Shown here: one piece after another, positions 25,366 through 33,986 of the stretch
How the letters are laid out: each line of letters opens with the position of its first letter
How positions within the stretch are numbered: position 1 is the stretch's first letter
Assembly: GCA_003001975.1 (NCBI GenBank)
Contig: PVUG01000002.1
Location: forward strand, 248,001 to 312,000
Length of the DNA stretch: 64,000 nt
DNA from: Martelella mediterranea
Lineage (GTDB): Bacteria > Pseudomonadota > Alphaproteobacteria > Rhizobiales > Rhizobiaceae
Reading direction: 5' to 3'
The notes under the pieces: model-generated
Told to the model about the DNA's origin: nothing
Seen by the model: only the letters and a program-made list of their open reading frames with translations
Databases searched by the model: none
Made by a program: the position numbers and the translations under genes

Positions 25366-26814
25366 TCAATAAAGCCGCTCCATCGCCGCCCAAAAACCTG
25401 ACTTCCTGCCGTGGTCGCGTTGCAGTTTATCCAGATAGGCATAATGCGGCTCGTATGGACCGAAGTCATCGATCTGCAATGCAAGGGTCTCGCACATAAT
25501 CAGGTGCCTGGCTGCGTGCTTGTAGCGGCTGGACCGGGCGTTTTGCAGGCTGAAGTCGATCATTGCTCTGAGCAGCAGTATCGCCGCAAGCGGGTAGCGT
25601 TCCTTCAGGGTCTCGCTGGCCGGTGTCAGAATTTCATAATAATTGCCGTCGATCTCGGTATGCCGATCCAGAATGAGCGCATTGGCTTCGCGAAGCGCAG
25701 GCCATTCCATGAAGAACAGAAGAGCTTGATTGGCATTTGGATGGGCCGCGACCCAGTACATCGCTCTTTCCTCGGCCTCGATGTCATCGAAATCCGGCAG
25801 GCGCTTCAGATAATCTCGAAGATGTTGCTGTTCGAGCGAAGCTTCGAAGCGCTGCCATCTGAACCGCTGCGCTTCCTCGACCCTGCCCAGCGCCTCAAGC
25901 GCTTCCGCCCGTGACTGCTCCCATTCCAGAACTGGGAAGGACCGGTCTTTCTCCGGGGCTGCCTGATCGAGCCGCGTCAGAGCTTCTCCCGCTCGGTTGG
26001 CCTTCAGCAGCCGCTCTGCCATGTCGGCGGCAACCATCGGTGAATGCCTGGCTTCTTCGGTCTGCAGCGCGATATAGGCATCGACGTCGCCCTCGGCGTC
26101 CGCGATTTTTTCAAGCGCGATGCGGGCGGACAGATCATTGTGACGGCTATAGCCTTCGTCCTCGTAAATCGGTCCGTTCTGTCCGATGCCGATGATCCGG
26201 CCTTCACGCCGGGGCTTTTCCTTTCCGGCCTCGTCGAGCCACTGGGCCGACAGGTCTTTCAGGCGCGCAAGTCCGTCAGCGCCGAGAGCAGGTATCATCG
26301 CTTCGATCAGCGGATCATATTGACCATAGCCATTGTCCTGCAGCGCCTGAAAGACCTTTTCGGCCAATGCTTCCGGGGACGTCCTTGATGCCTTTGCGAT
26401 GCGTCCGGCATCGACACAGGCGGCATGAAAACTCTCAATCAGCGAACCGCTGCCATCGTCAGAACGGGCGAAAACGGAATCGGACAGGTGCAGAAATCGC
26501 CAGATCAGCTCCAGCGCTTCATCGGCGTCTTGAGGCTCAAGTTTCTCAATGATGGCCGAACGCTGGGTTTCGAGGTCCGCTTTCAGCTTTTTGACCTTTC
26601 GCCAGTCGATGAAGCTTTGGGCGCGCTGTATGCGGGTGAGGTGCTTGCGGATTTCCCGGGCCATCTCGCCACTGCTTTGTTCGCCAGCGAGTTCCAGGCG
26701 CAGGCGTCGTTTATGGGCCGCGCTTCCAGTCGAAATTTCGATCAGAAGCTCCGCCAGTCGCTTTGCGCCCAGCGCTTCCAGGTTCTTCGCGTTGAGCGTT
26801 GTTTTCTTGGCCAT
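25366..26814 (-). CDS. DUF6880-like TPR-type protein
   Basis: 482 aa, soluble and rich in Ala, Glu and Leu. It has helical-repeat character in the middle (EKIADAEGDVDAYIALQTEE; ADMAERLLKANRAGEALTRL; EALEALGRVEEAQRFRWQRF), consistent with TPR-like repeats. The N-terminus MAKKTTLNAKNLEALGAKRLAELLIEISTG and the C-terminal YPLAAILLLRAMIDFSLQNARSSRYKHAARHL resemble proteins annotated DUF6880. Function is unknown. ATG 26814 has GGAGG seven bases upstream. It lies between the second tRNA-Ser and the integrase remnant, in the position the ClpP-like gene holds on the other side. Confidence 0.7.
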   Translation of the reverse strand: MAKKTTLNAKNLEALGAKRLAELLIEISTGSAAHKRRLRLELAGEQSSGEMAREIRKHLTRIQRAQSFIDWRKVKKLKADLETQRSAIIEKLEPQDADEALELIWRFLHLSDSVFARSDDGSGSLIESFHAACVDAGRIAKASRTSPEALAEKVFQALQDNGYGQYDPLIEAMIPALGADGLARLKDLSAQWLDEAGKEKPRREGRIIGIGQNGPIYEDEGYSRHNDLSARIALEKIADAEGDVDAYIALQTEEARHSPMVAADMAERLLKANRAGEALTRLDQAAPEKDRSFPVLEWEQSRAEALEALGRVEEAQRFRWQRFEASLEQQHLRDYLKRLPDFDDIEAEERAMYWVAAHPNANQALLFFMEWPALREANALILDRHTEIDGNYYEILTPASETLKERYPLAAILLLRAMIDFSLQNARSSRYKHAARHLIMCETLALQIDDFGPYEPHYAYLDKLQRDHGRKSGFWAAMERLY

Positions 26815-26893
26815 GCTCAAGCCTCCTTCATTTCCGCGCGAACGCTATACCGCAGGCGGCATCAGGCCAAGACCGACGCTGCATTGTGCCGGG

Positions 26894-27162
26894 ATAATCC
26901 TTGGCTCCCCGTCACCGGCATCCTACGCGTGATCTCAGATAAATAACCCGGAGATCACGATGGCAACCATACGCAAGCTCAGAGGACGCTGGCAGGCACA
27001 GGTGCGCCGTCGCGGGCTGAAGCCGCGTTGAAAATCCTCTGGCAGCAAGGCGGATGCAGAGAAGTGGGCGCGTGATCCGAAGCCTAGGTCGAAAGGTTCG
27101 TTGCTGCACCAGATACGCGCCTTCTTGAAGTGACCACACTCGGCGATCTGCTTGAACGCTAT
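26894..27162 (+). repeat. Direct repeat: integrase leader plus 5' coding region, decayed copy
   Basis: Matches 14018-14287. The leader is well kept (CCTACGCGTGATCTCAG, ATAACCCGGAGATCACGATGGC); identity drops inside the coding part and ends at GAACGCTAT. Confidence 0.85.
26960..27162 (+). pseudogene. Remnant of a tyrosine integrase gene
   Basis: The first 23 codons match the integrase at 14084 almost exactly (MATIRKLRGRWQAQVRRRGL...). Codon 24 is TGA (27029-27031) where the intact gene has TGC, and later bases carry substitutions and shifts. The remaining three quarters of the gene, with all catalytic residues, is absent. It is evidence of an older, related integration event. Confidence 0.9.
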
Positions 27163-27733
27163 TTCCACGATGGCGGTGGACGATATGCTTATCCTTATCG
27201 GGGATAGCCTGAGCGTAACCGATCTGAATCTGCCTTGGCCAAGATGGGTGGTATATGCCCAATCCCCGCTTCCAGCAGCAAGACGAGCTGAATGCGCTTA
27301 ACCAGAGGTGGCAATCGACAGGCCAGCGCCGCCATCTAACGCGTTGCGCGGTCATGCGGATGAGAGATGATGCACGAGCCAAGGCTTACGTCGCCTGGCG
27401 AAAGGCCGAGGGGAAAACACGACGTGAAATCGTTCGGGAGATTTACGGCGACCTCTGCATCGCACAATCAAAGCATATCGGAACTTGACAGGTATAGGCG
27501 CTTCAATGCCTGGCGGAGACATTCTTCAAAACCTTGAAGTCGGAACTGGTCTGGAGAACCATCTTCCACATAAGACAGGAAGCCGAAACAGTCATTTCCC
27601 GATACATCGAAGGCATTTGCAATCCCGTCAGAAGGCCGTCATCACACGACTATCCGAGCCCAGCTCAGTGCGAACAAATTGCCGCCTAACGGGCAGGCGC
27701 CTCTCCACTTTTGCGGAGCAAGTCCACGCAACG
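27163..27733. other. 570-bp stretch after the integrase remnant
   Basis: Nothing certain. A 77-codon frame at 27255-27488 (MPNPRFQQQDELNALNQRWQ, later WRKAEGKTRREIVREIYGD) could be a small helix-rich protein, but it has no clear ribosome-binding site or relative I recognise. The right edge of the accessory DNA must lie in or near this interval; I see no third copy of the tRNA repeat. Confidence 0.4.
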
Positions 27734-28087
27734 TCATTGCTCGTCGAGTGAATAGATGCGCTCCATCTCGATCCAGGTTGTACCTTCCGGGGCGAAGGGA
27801 AGGCGTTTCTGGTAGGTTGATTTCATCATTTCGTCCCAAGCCGTGACATCGGAGTTTTCGGCATCGCTCGCAGCCTTCGCCTCTGCGTCGAAATTATCCC
27901 CCTGTTCCATGATCATGAACATGCGATTGCCGACGAGGTAGATCTCCAGCGCCCGAATATCGTCGCCCCGGATGGCGTCGGTCACTGCCTTGGGCGGACC
28001 GCCCGGCTTATGAAATTCCTTGTAGCGTTCAATGAGCTCCGGGTCATCGTGCAGATCGACGGCAAAGCATTTGCGAACTGTGCTCAT
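27734..28087 (-). CDS. L-rhamnose/L-fucose mutarotase-family protein
   Basis: 117 aa of the RhaM/YiiL dimeric alpha-beta barrel family that interconverts sugar anomers. It starts MSTVRKCFAVDLHDD, has a His in FHKPGG at the position of the catalytic His, and has ALEIYLVGNRMFMIMEQGDNFD and the closing WIEMERIYSL. ATG 28087 is preceded by GGGAGGTCAAT. It is co-transcribed after the MFS gene (62 bases). In this context it probably supplies the anomer used by the dehydrogenase encoded at 32100. Confidence 0.85.
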   Translation of the reverse strand: MSTVRKCFAVDLHDDPELIERYKEFHKPGGPPKAVTDAIRGDDIRALEIYLVGNRMFMIMEQGDNFDAEAKAASDAENSDVTAWDEMMKSTYQKRLPFAPEGTTWIEMERIYSLDEQ

Positions 28088-28149
28088 ATTGACCTCCCGT
28101 TGAAAGAAAAACCCGCCGATACCCGGCCGGTTCATGTGTGTAACCGACC

Positions 28150-29445
28150 TTAGCGAACCGTTCGGATCGGCAGGACGCAGAAGGATCCCAGGCCGACGAA
28201 GATGACGGCAGCGATGAACAGGACCTGATAGTTCCCGTTGAAAACGCCGAGAAGAACAGCGGCCATCGGCGGGCTGATGATCTGCGGGATGTTGACGGCC
28301 GTGGTCAGCACGCCGAGGTCCTTGCCGTTATCGCCGCGTTCCGTCTTCGGCAGGACTTGGGTCATCAGGGCAAGGTCGATGGACATGAAGGCACCGTAGC
28401 CGATGCCGATCAGGGCGGCATAGATATACATGCCCTGGATCGTTGGCATGATAAGCGGCACGACCATGGCAGCCGTCATGAACAGGCTGGCGAGGAAGAC
28501 GAACGGTTTACGGCGCTGCATCCAGTCGGAGAGATAACCGCCGCCGAGCGAGGCGATGACGACAAAGACAAAGGTGACCGAGGCAAGGTTGCCGATCATG
28601 ATGTTGGCGTCGTCGTTCGAGAGATTGATATAATCCATCAGGATGTAGAGCAGATACGTGGCAATCCCCTGATAGCCCAGATAGATGACGAACCGTCCGG
28701 CAAACGCCCAGGCGAAGTCATGGCTTTTCAGCGGCTCCCAGAAGCCGTGCAGAAATTCGCCGATCTGGAATTTTTCGCGCGGAACTTCATCCAGCGACGG
28801 CTTTTCCTTGTTGACGAGAACAAAGGCGACACAGGTGACGGCGATGGCCAGTGCGAAGACACCGTAGGCCAGAACCATCTGGTTTGCGAGGCGACCGGCG
28901 ACGAACGGACCGGCGGCAACACCCGCCGTCATGCCTGCGCCGACGAAGCCGCCGGCAATACCGCGATGCTTGGTGGAGAAACGGTCGGCCACAACGGTCG
29001 TCAGCGCCGGCTGCATCGAGTTCAGCGCGATTGAGGCCATCACCCAGATCACGGTGATCGAGACGAAGGTTGTCATGAAGGACACACCGAACAAGCAGGC
29101 GGCGCCAACAAGCGCACCGATGGCGATCCAGGGTGTGCGCCGGCCCCAACGGCTGCGCGTGCGGTCCGAGAACGCCCCGGCGATCGGCGTCGTCAGGGTT
29201 GAAAAGACCGAAGTGATGGCAAACAGGATCGCGAGATTGGCGGCTTTGTTGGCCGGATCGAGCGCGGCGATCTGGTTCGGCAGAAGAACGCCGAGAACGC
29301 CGCAGTAAAGTGCCAGCAACACGAAGTTGTTGAGCATTAGCGAGAAAAGGAGTCTTCGACGCGCATTGCCGGTGACATGGGCATCGTTGACGGGCTCCTC
29401 CCGGACGGGATCCGTCGGAATATCAGTGGCGACTTCAACAGTCAT
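28150..29445 (-). CDS. MFS sugar transporter
   Basis: 431 aa with 12 predicted helices. The motif A-like segment is GAFSDRTRSRWGRRTPWI (loop 2-3), shared with GPH/MFS-type sugar importers. A cytoplasmic loop near residues 205-230 carries KEKPSLDEVPREKF. It is probably the uptake system for the deoxysugar degraded by the divergent operon. ATG 29445 follows GGGAGGAGCGTAGC. A palindrome 40-62 bases upstream (29485-29507) is the likely GntR-type operator. Confidence 0.85.
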   Translation of the reverse strand: MTVEVATDIPTDPVREEPVNDAHVTGNARRRLLFSLMLNNFVLLALYCGVLGVLLPNQIAALDPANKAANLAILFAITSVFSTLTTPIAGAFSDRTRSRWGRRTPWIAIGALVGAACLFGVSFMTTFVSITVIWVMASIALNSMQPALTTVVADRFSTKHRGIAGGFVGAGMTAGVAAGPFVAGRLANQMVLAYGVFALAIAVTCVAFVLVNKEKPSLDEVPREKFQIGEFLHGFWEPLKSHDFAWAFAGRFVIYLGYQGIATYLLYILMDYINLSNDDANIMIGNLASVTFVFVVIASLGGGYLSDWMQRRKPFVFLASLFMTAAMVVPLIMPTIQGMYIYAALIGIGYGAFMSIDLALMTQVLPKTERGDNGKDLGVLTTAVNIPQIISPPMAAVLLGVFNGNYQVLFIAAVIFVGLGSFCVLPIRTVR

Positions 29446-29783
29446 GCTACGCTCCTCCCATGGTGGATAGCAGAACTCAATCTAGGTAATATGTAATATG
29501 TATTACCTTTATGCATAATGACACAAGCGGTTTTTTGCTTTCCAGTGAAAAATTGCGGCGAGAGGCAGCAAAGCCCGCACACGAAAATATTTCGGGCAAG
29601 GTGAAGGAGGCGCCATGCGAGAGATACAAGTGTGCCCCATGCCTCTGCCGGATAGCCTGCTAAGGAGCAGAGGCTGTGCGGCCGCAAACGCGCGGGTAGC
29701 CAAGGCGGCCTGATCGTCAGATCAGCGCAACACAAGAATGGAGAAGGAAGATGCGGCCGTCGTTACTTTCCGGCGTGCTGACT
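29446..29783. other. Regulatory interval between the MFS and GntR-type genes
   Basis: Contains the palindrome at 29485-29507. The rest shows no gene; a hydrophobic-poor open frame on the minus strand (to 29735) has no start signal or domain. Confidence 0.5.
29485..29507. promoter_or_regulatory. Probable operator of the FadR/GntR-type regulator, MFS side
   Basis: 23-bp palindrome with arms GGTAATA and TATTACC around TGTAATATG. It sits where a promoter for the MFS gene should be. The half-site TGTATTAC recurs upstream of the divergent dehydratase gene at 30792-30799. Confidence 0.6.
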
Positions 29784-30536
29784 TCAGCCGGCCGTTCGCC
29801 GACGATGCTTCCAGGAACCTTCGATATGGTCATGCATCGCCCGCGCTGCGGCCTCGGGCTCATGCTGCTCGATGGCATTGACAATGGCTTCATGCGCCTG
29901 ATGAGTGGCCTCGATATCACTCAGGGTCGGATGCCCGTGATAATCGCGCGTTGCTAGCGCTTGCCCCTGAATACCGTTGATGATGGCGCGGCCGAGCTTG
30001 TTGCCGGAAACCTTCATGATGAAGTCGTGGAACTCCAGGTCGGCTGCGCCATAGGCGACGGGATCTGCCGAAATCGACTTGAGGCGTGTCAGAATGGAGC
30101 GCAACTCCGCCACCTCGTCATCGGTAATCCGCTCGGCGGCACGTGAAGACATGGCGCATTCGAGAAGCAGGCGGATCTCGATCAGGCTGTCGAGATAGGT
30201 CAACCCATCATCGCGGCGGAACAGGGCGGCGAGCACGGTTGCGTCCAAGAGGTTCCACTTCGATTGCTCCTGTACTGTCGTCCCCCGCCCTTGCTGGGAA
30301 ACGATCAGGCCCTTTTCGGCAAGAGTGGTGGAAACCTCGCGGATGACCGTGCGGCTGACCTTGTACATTTCGCAAAGCGCGGTCTCGGTCGGCAGAGCCT
30401 TTCCTTCCGGGTAGATGCCGGTGACGATCGCGTTGGTCAGATGCTCGATCACGGCATCGGCAAGACGGCCGCGTTTTGAGAAGGATGAGCCGTCAGGCAT
30501 TCCGGGTGTTGCCGCATTCACTGTTTCTTCGCTCAC
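29784..30536 (-). CDS. FadR-subfamily GntR transcriptional regulator
   Basis: 250 aa. The winged helix-turn-helix is at about residues 24-95 (GIYPEGKALPTETALCEMYKVSRTVIREVSTTLAEKGLI, the GntR signature). An FCD all-helical effector domain follows (about 110-240) with D/H metal-site-type residues (DLEFHDFIMKVSGN; TRDYHGHPTL). Such regulators bind sugar acids and repress catabolic genes. It lies between the mutarotase-MFS operon and the divergent dehydratase operon, so it is their likely local regulator. Confidence 0.9.
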   Translation of the reverse strand: MSEETVNAATPGMPDGSSFSKRGRLADAVIEHLTNAIVTGIYPEGKALPTETALCEMYKVSRTVIREVSTTLAEKGLIVSQQGRGTTVQEQSKWNLLDATVLAALFRRDDGLTYLDSLIEIRLLLECAMSSRAAERITDDEVAELRSILTRLKSISADPVAYGAADLEFHDFIMKVSGNKLGRAIINGIQGQALATRDYHGHPTLSDIEATHQAHEAIVNAIEQHEPEAAARAMHDHIEGSWKHRRRTAG

Positions 30537-30858
30537 CCGGATACTCCTTCAGTCAAGCATGTTCGCCGGAGCCACCTGCCCTCTTCGTTCGGGCAGGTCC
30601 GCCAACGCTGCGGCGAAGCGCCATGACTTCAGCAATATGCGCCGCAGGTTTGAAGTGCAAATGTTCTATCATTTTTTTACATCCGAGAATTTGGGCGGCC
30701 CTTGCCGGACAGCCCTGATGGACGGGCAATCACGCCACTTCGATAGAAAATCGCAACCGGTGCCAAAAACAACTGGCATTACCACAAAATTTGTATTACG
30801 TATTATGTTTATGATGGATTTTTCCGCGAGCCATGGCTCGTGTGGCATGAGGAATACG
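30537..30858. promoter_or_regulatory. Divergent promoter region of the GntR gene and sugar-acid operon
   Basis: No gene. An AT-rich segment with TTGTATTACGTATTATG at 30791-30807 repeats the half-site of the palindrome upstream of the MFS gene. It lies 52-68 bases before the dehydratase start and is therefore a likely second operator. Confidence 0.5.
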
Positions 30859-32004
30859 ATGAAAATCACCGGTTACCACAGTCTGACGACGGTCTGCGAC
30901 TGGGGGCGCCCCGTCGGCGATATCAATGGAATCATCGAAAACGGCGTCACGGACGTTCCTGTTCTGATCATCGAAACGGATGAGGGGATTTCCGGCATCG
31001 GTCTCGGCGGGCACAGCGACATTGAAAGGGTCTTTCCGGCGTTGGAAGGCGAGGACCCGCGCGCCGTCACAGCGCTCTACGATCGCATGCAGGGCTACGT
31101 GTTCAAATCCGGTCATTGCGGTTCGGTCTTCGGTGCCATCGGTGTTGCCGATATGGCGCTGTGGGACATCAAGGCAAAGCTTGCGGGCGAGCCTCTCTGG
31201 CGGCTTCTCGGCGCGCGCGACCGCTTCGTGCCCGGCTATGCATCGGGCCTCGACTATGCGCTCGACGATCAGGCGCTTGTCGCCTTCTACGGCCAGTGGG
31301 CCGCACGCGGCTTTTCTTCAGCCAAGATCAAGGGCGGCGGCGATCCCTCGCGTGATATCACCCGCCTCAAGGCGGTGCGCGATGTGCTTTCCGTCAATGC
31401 GCCGCGCCCCTCGCTGATGCTGGATGTCAACGAGAGCTGGTCGCGCAAGGAAGCGGTCCGATACATGCGCGCCGTTGAAGACCAGATTGACCTGACATGG
31501 ATAGAAGAGCCGATGCGGCGCTGGGATGCCGATGGTCACGCGGTGCTCACCAGTGCCTGTCGCGCCTCGATCGCGACTGGAGAGAACCTCACCGGCCTCG
31601 AGCAGTACCGACCTTTCTTCGAGAAGAACGCCGTCGATATCGTTCAGGCCGGCAGCTGCTGGGGCATCAGCCATTTCCTGCGTGTTGCCAATCTGGCTCA
31701 TGCGCACGACCTGCCGGTGAGCCCGGTCGGCTATAACGCAAACCCGGTGGCCCACGCGGCGGCTGCAGTGCCCAATCATATCGCCTGCGAAATCCAGAAC
31801 ATCGCGCCGCCTTTCGGCATCGCCGTCGATCAGGAGATTGCCGATGGCGGCATCATCCTTGGCGACAAGCCGGGCTTCGGCTTCGAGGTGGACGAGGTCG
31901 CCATTTCCAGGCGTCAGCTCAATGGCGTCTGGGCCGACAAGGCCGGGCCGCATGTGCGTACGGGAAAGTCTGGCCTCTCCACGGGGGCGCCGGCCAGAAC
32001 TTGA
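30859..32004 (+). CDS. Enolase-superfamily sugar-acid dehydratase (mandelate racemase/muconate lactonizing type)
   Basis: 381 aa. After the capping domain the barrel shows SAKIKGGGD (KxK catalytic base strand), LMLDVNESW (metal-ligand Asp), TWIEEP (Glu) and ATGENL (Glu), then LPVSPVGYNANPVAHAAAA where the His/acid strand lies. This is the dehydratase set of the superfamily. With fucO, a DapA-type aldolase and a lactonase in the same operon, L-fuconate or a close epimer is the likely substrate (inference). ATG 30859 follows GAGGAATAC; a start four codons earlier lacks spacing. Confidence 0.85.
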   Translation: MKITGYHSLTTVCDWGRPVGDINGIIENGVTDVPVLIIETDEGISGIGLGGHSDIERVFPALEGEDPRAVTALYDRMQGYVFKSGHCGSVFGAIGVADMALWDIKAKLAGEPLWRLLGARDRFVPGYASGLDYALDDQALVAFYGQWAARGFSSAKIKGGGDPSRDITRLKAVRDVLSVNAPRPSLMLDVNESWSRKEAVRYMRAVEDQIDLTWIEEPMRRWDADGHAVLTSACRASIATGENLTGLEQYRPFFEKNAVDIVQAGSCWGISHFLRVANLAHAHDLPVSPVGYNANPVAHAAAAVPNHIACEIQNIAPPFGIAVDQEIADGGIILGDKPGFGFEVDEVAISRRQLNGVWADKAGPHVRTGKSGLSTGAPART

Positions 32005-32009
32005 ACCCC

Positions 32010-32029
32010 GGGCGGGTGCAATCCCGCCC
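32010..32029. other. Intra-operon hairpin
   Basis: Perfect 7-bp stem GGGCGGG/CCCGCCC with a TGCAAT loop, six bases after the dehydratase stop. Without a T-run it is more likely an RNA-processing or 3'-end stabiliser than a terminator. Confidence 0.4.
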
Positions 32030-32099
32030 ATATTTCGATGTCACGGCTTTGAATGCAGCGGAGGCTGCTTTCCCGAGCCGTAAGAACGGGAGGAATACC

Positions 32100-33077
32100 A
32101 TGTCGTTTCATGGGAGGAATTTCAGCTTGAAGTATCATCCGCTTGGCCGGACCGGCATCGATGTGCCGGAAATCACCTTCGGTGCCGCCTCGCTCGGCAG
32201 TATCTATTTCGATGTCTCGCAGGACGAGGCCAATGAAGCTGTTGCCGTCGGCCTCGAAAACGGCGTCAACTATTTCGATGTGGCGCCATATTACGGCATG
32301 ACGACGGCGGAGACCGCACTTGGCGCAGCCCTTGAAGGCCGCGACCGCAGCGCGTTCCACATCGCCACCAAGATCGGTCGCTACGGCGATGCGGAATGGG
32401 ACTTCTCGGCCGACGCGACGCGCCGTTCCATCGAAGCCAGCCTGAAGCGGCTGAAGACAGATTATATCGATGTCATCCAGTGCCACGACATCGAATATGG
32501 CGACCGGCAGCAGCTAATCCACGAAGCGCTGCCGGCCCTGCGCCAGCTCAAGGAGGAAGGTGTCGTCCGCAATATCGGTATCACCGGCTATCTTCTGGGT
32601 GTGCTGGAAAGCGTGGCCAAGGAGCAGCAAGTCGACACCGTGATGGCCTATTGCACCTACACGCTGCAGGATCGTCGTCTCGGGCCGGTTGCAAAGCGGC
32701 TGTCCGATGCCGGGATCGGCGTTCTTAACGCCTCGCCGCTCGGCATGGGACTTTTGACAGAGCGCGGCGCACCGGACTGGCACCCTGGCAATGAAAGAGT
32801 GATCGAGCTTGCCAATGCCGCTGCCCGGCTCTGCAAGGCGCGCTGCAGCGACATTTCAGAGCTCGCGATCAAGTTTGCCCTGTCGACGGCCCGCGATCTC
32901 GGTATCGCCACCACCGTCATCGGCACGGCGCGCGCGGAAAATGTCATGCGCAACATCCGTTATGCCGGTGAAAACATAGACCTCGATCTGCTGAAGGATG
33001 TCGAAGCGGTTCTGGAGCCGGTCATCGGTGCCGGGTGGGATGTGCTTCCCGGCAGCGGCGGCAAGGCGGGCAAGTGA
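32100..33077 (+). CDS. Aldo-keto reductase, probable L-fucose (D-threo-aldose) 1-dehydrogenase
   Basis: 325 aa NAD(P)-dependent AKR. The catalytic tetrad is visible as NYFDVAPYYG (Asp, Tyr), IATKIG (Lys) and IQCHDIE (His); the C-terminal cofactor site is ATTVIGTARAENV. The overall pattern (GFGAASLGSIYF start, ASLKRLKTDYIDV) is that of the L-galactose/L-fucose dehydrogenase branch, which oxidises the sugar at C1 to the lactone. ATG 32100 follows GGGAGGAATACC. A second GGGAGGAAT within codons 5-7 precedes a TTG at 32127, so a shorter product is possible. Confidence 0.8.
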   Translation: MSFHGRNFSLKYHPLGRTGIDVPEITFGAASLGSIYFDVSQDEANEAVAVGLENGVNYFDVAPYYGMTTAETALGAALEGRDRSAFHIATKIGRYGDAEWDFSADATRRSIEASLKRLKTDYIDVIQCHDIEYGDRQQLIHEALPALRQLKEEGVVRNIGITGYLLGVLESVAKEQQVDTVMAYCTYTLQDRRLGPVAKRLSDAGIGVLNASPLGMGLLTERGAPDWHPGNERVIELANAAARLCKARCSDISELAIKFALSTARDLGIATTVIGTARAENVMRNIRYAGENIDLDLLKDVEAVLEPVIGAGWDVLPGSGGKAGK

Positions 33078-33089
33078 GCGGGCCGCATC

Positions 33090-33965
33090 ATGCTGGACAT
33101 TATCGACTCTCACATTCATCTCTGGTCGCCCGAAACAATCGTTCCGCCCTGGGTGCGCGAGGTGCCGGAGCTGAATCAGAGCTTCGGCCTCAATGAATGG
33201 CGGCAGGCGGCCGGGACAAGCGAGGATTTCCGGCTTGCCGGTGCAGTCTATGTCGAGATCGACGCCGCGCAGCAGGACCGGGAAGCGGAAAACCGTCTGG
33301 CGTTCTCGGTGGCGAATGATCCATCGAACCCGGTTATGGGCGCCGTGGTTGCAGCAAGCCTCAGCGATGGCGATATTGCCGATCAGCTTCGGCCATGGCT
33401 TGGGGAACGCGGGCTGAAGGGCGTGCGGCAGGTGCTGCACATACCACCCTGCCCGCGCGGGCTTTGCGTGGAGCCGGTTTTCATTGCCAATCTGAAAACG
33501 CTCGGCTCTCTCGGGCTTGCCTTTGACGCCTGCATGCGTCCGGGCGAACTCGATGATCTGGCGCGTGCGGCCGAAGCCGCTCCGGAAACGGTGATCGTCC
33601 TCGATCACGCCGGCAATCCCGGCGATGGTTTCCTGAAGGAGGGAGCCGGCAGTCTGGCGCTTGCCGACTGGCTGCAGGGCATTGAGCGCCTCGCCGCCTG
33701 CGACAACGTCTTCTGCAAAATATCCGGCATGACGCTGCCGGAACACGCATCACCTGAGATATCGCAAGGCGCCATCGATGCACTTGTGGATAGATTTGGC
33801 GATGACCGGGTGATGTTCGCCTCGAACTTCCCGGTCAACCAGCTTGGCACGGCTTCGCGGGCCTGGATCGATTTCTTGATCTCGGCCACGCACCGGCGGG
33901 GCACGACGTGGCAGACAAGGTTTTTCGGCGAAAACGCCGCCAGAGCCTACCGGCTCGACGACTGA
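33090..33965 (+). CDS. Amidohydrolase-superfamily lactonase (L-fucono-1,5-lactonase-like)
   Basis: 291 aa metal-dependent TIM barrel of the amidohydrolase_2/PDC-hydrolase type. It has IDSHIHLW (HxH metal motif at the N-terminus), KGVRQVLH, VLDHAGNPG (His) and MFASNFPV near the end. Such proteins open fucono-, rhamnono- or galactono-lactones. Here it sits between the C1-dehydrogenase and the rest of the pathway, so it should hydrolyse the dehydrogenase product. It starts 12 bases after the dehydrogenase stop. Confidence 0.82.
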   Translation: MLDIIDSHIHLWSPETIVPPWVREVPELNQSFGLNEWRQAAGTSEDFRLAGAVYVEIDAAQQDREAENRLAFSVANDPSNPVMGAVVAASLSDGDIADQLRPWLGERGLKGVRQVLHIPPCPRGLCVEPVFIANLKTLGSLGLAFDACMRPGELDDLARAAEAAPETVIVLDHAGNPGDGFLKEGAGSLALADWLQGIERLAACDNVFCKISGMTLPEHASPEISQGAIDALVDRFGDDRVMFASNFPVNQLGTASRAWIDFLISATHRRGTTWQTRFFGENAARAYRLDD

Positions 33966-33986
33966 CGCCACAGGGAAGGAAGCATT

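Noticed and set aside
27485-27751. 88-codon plus-strand frame at the island's right edge
   Set aside because: Overlaps the convergent mutarotase 3' end, lacks a ribosome-binding site and has no recognisable sequence.
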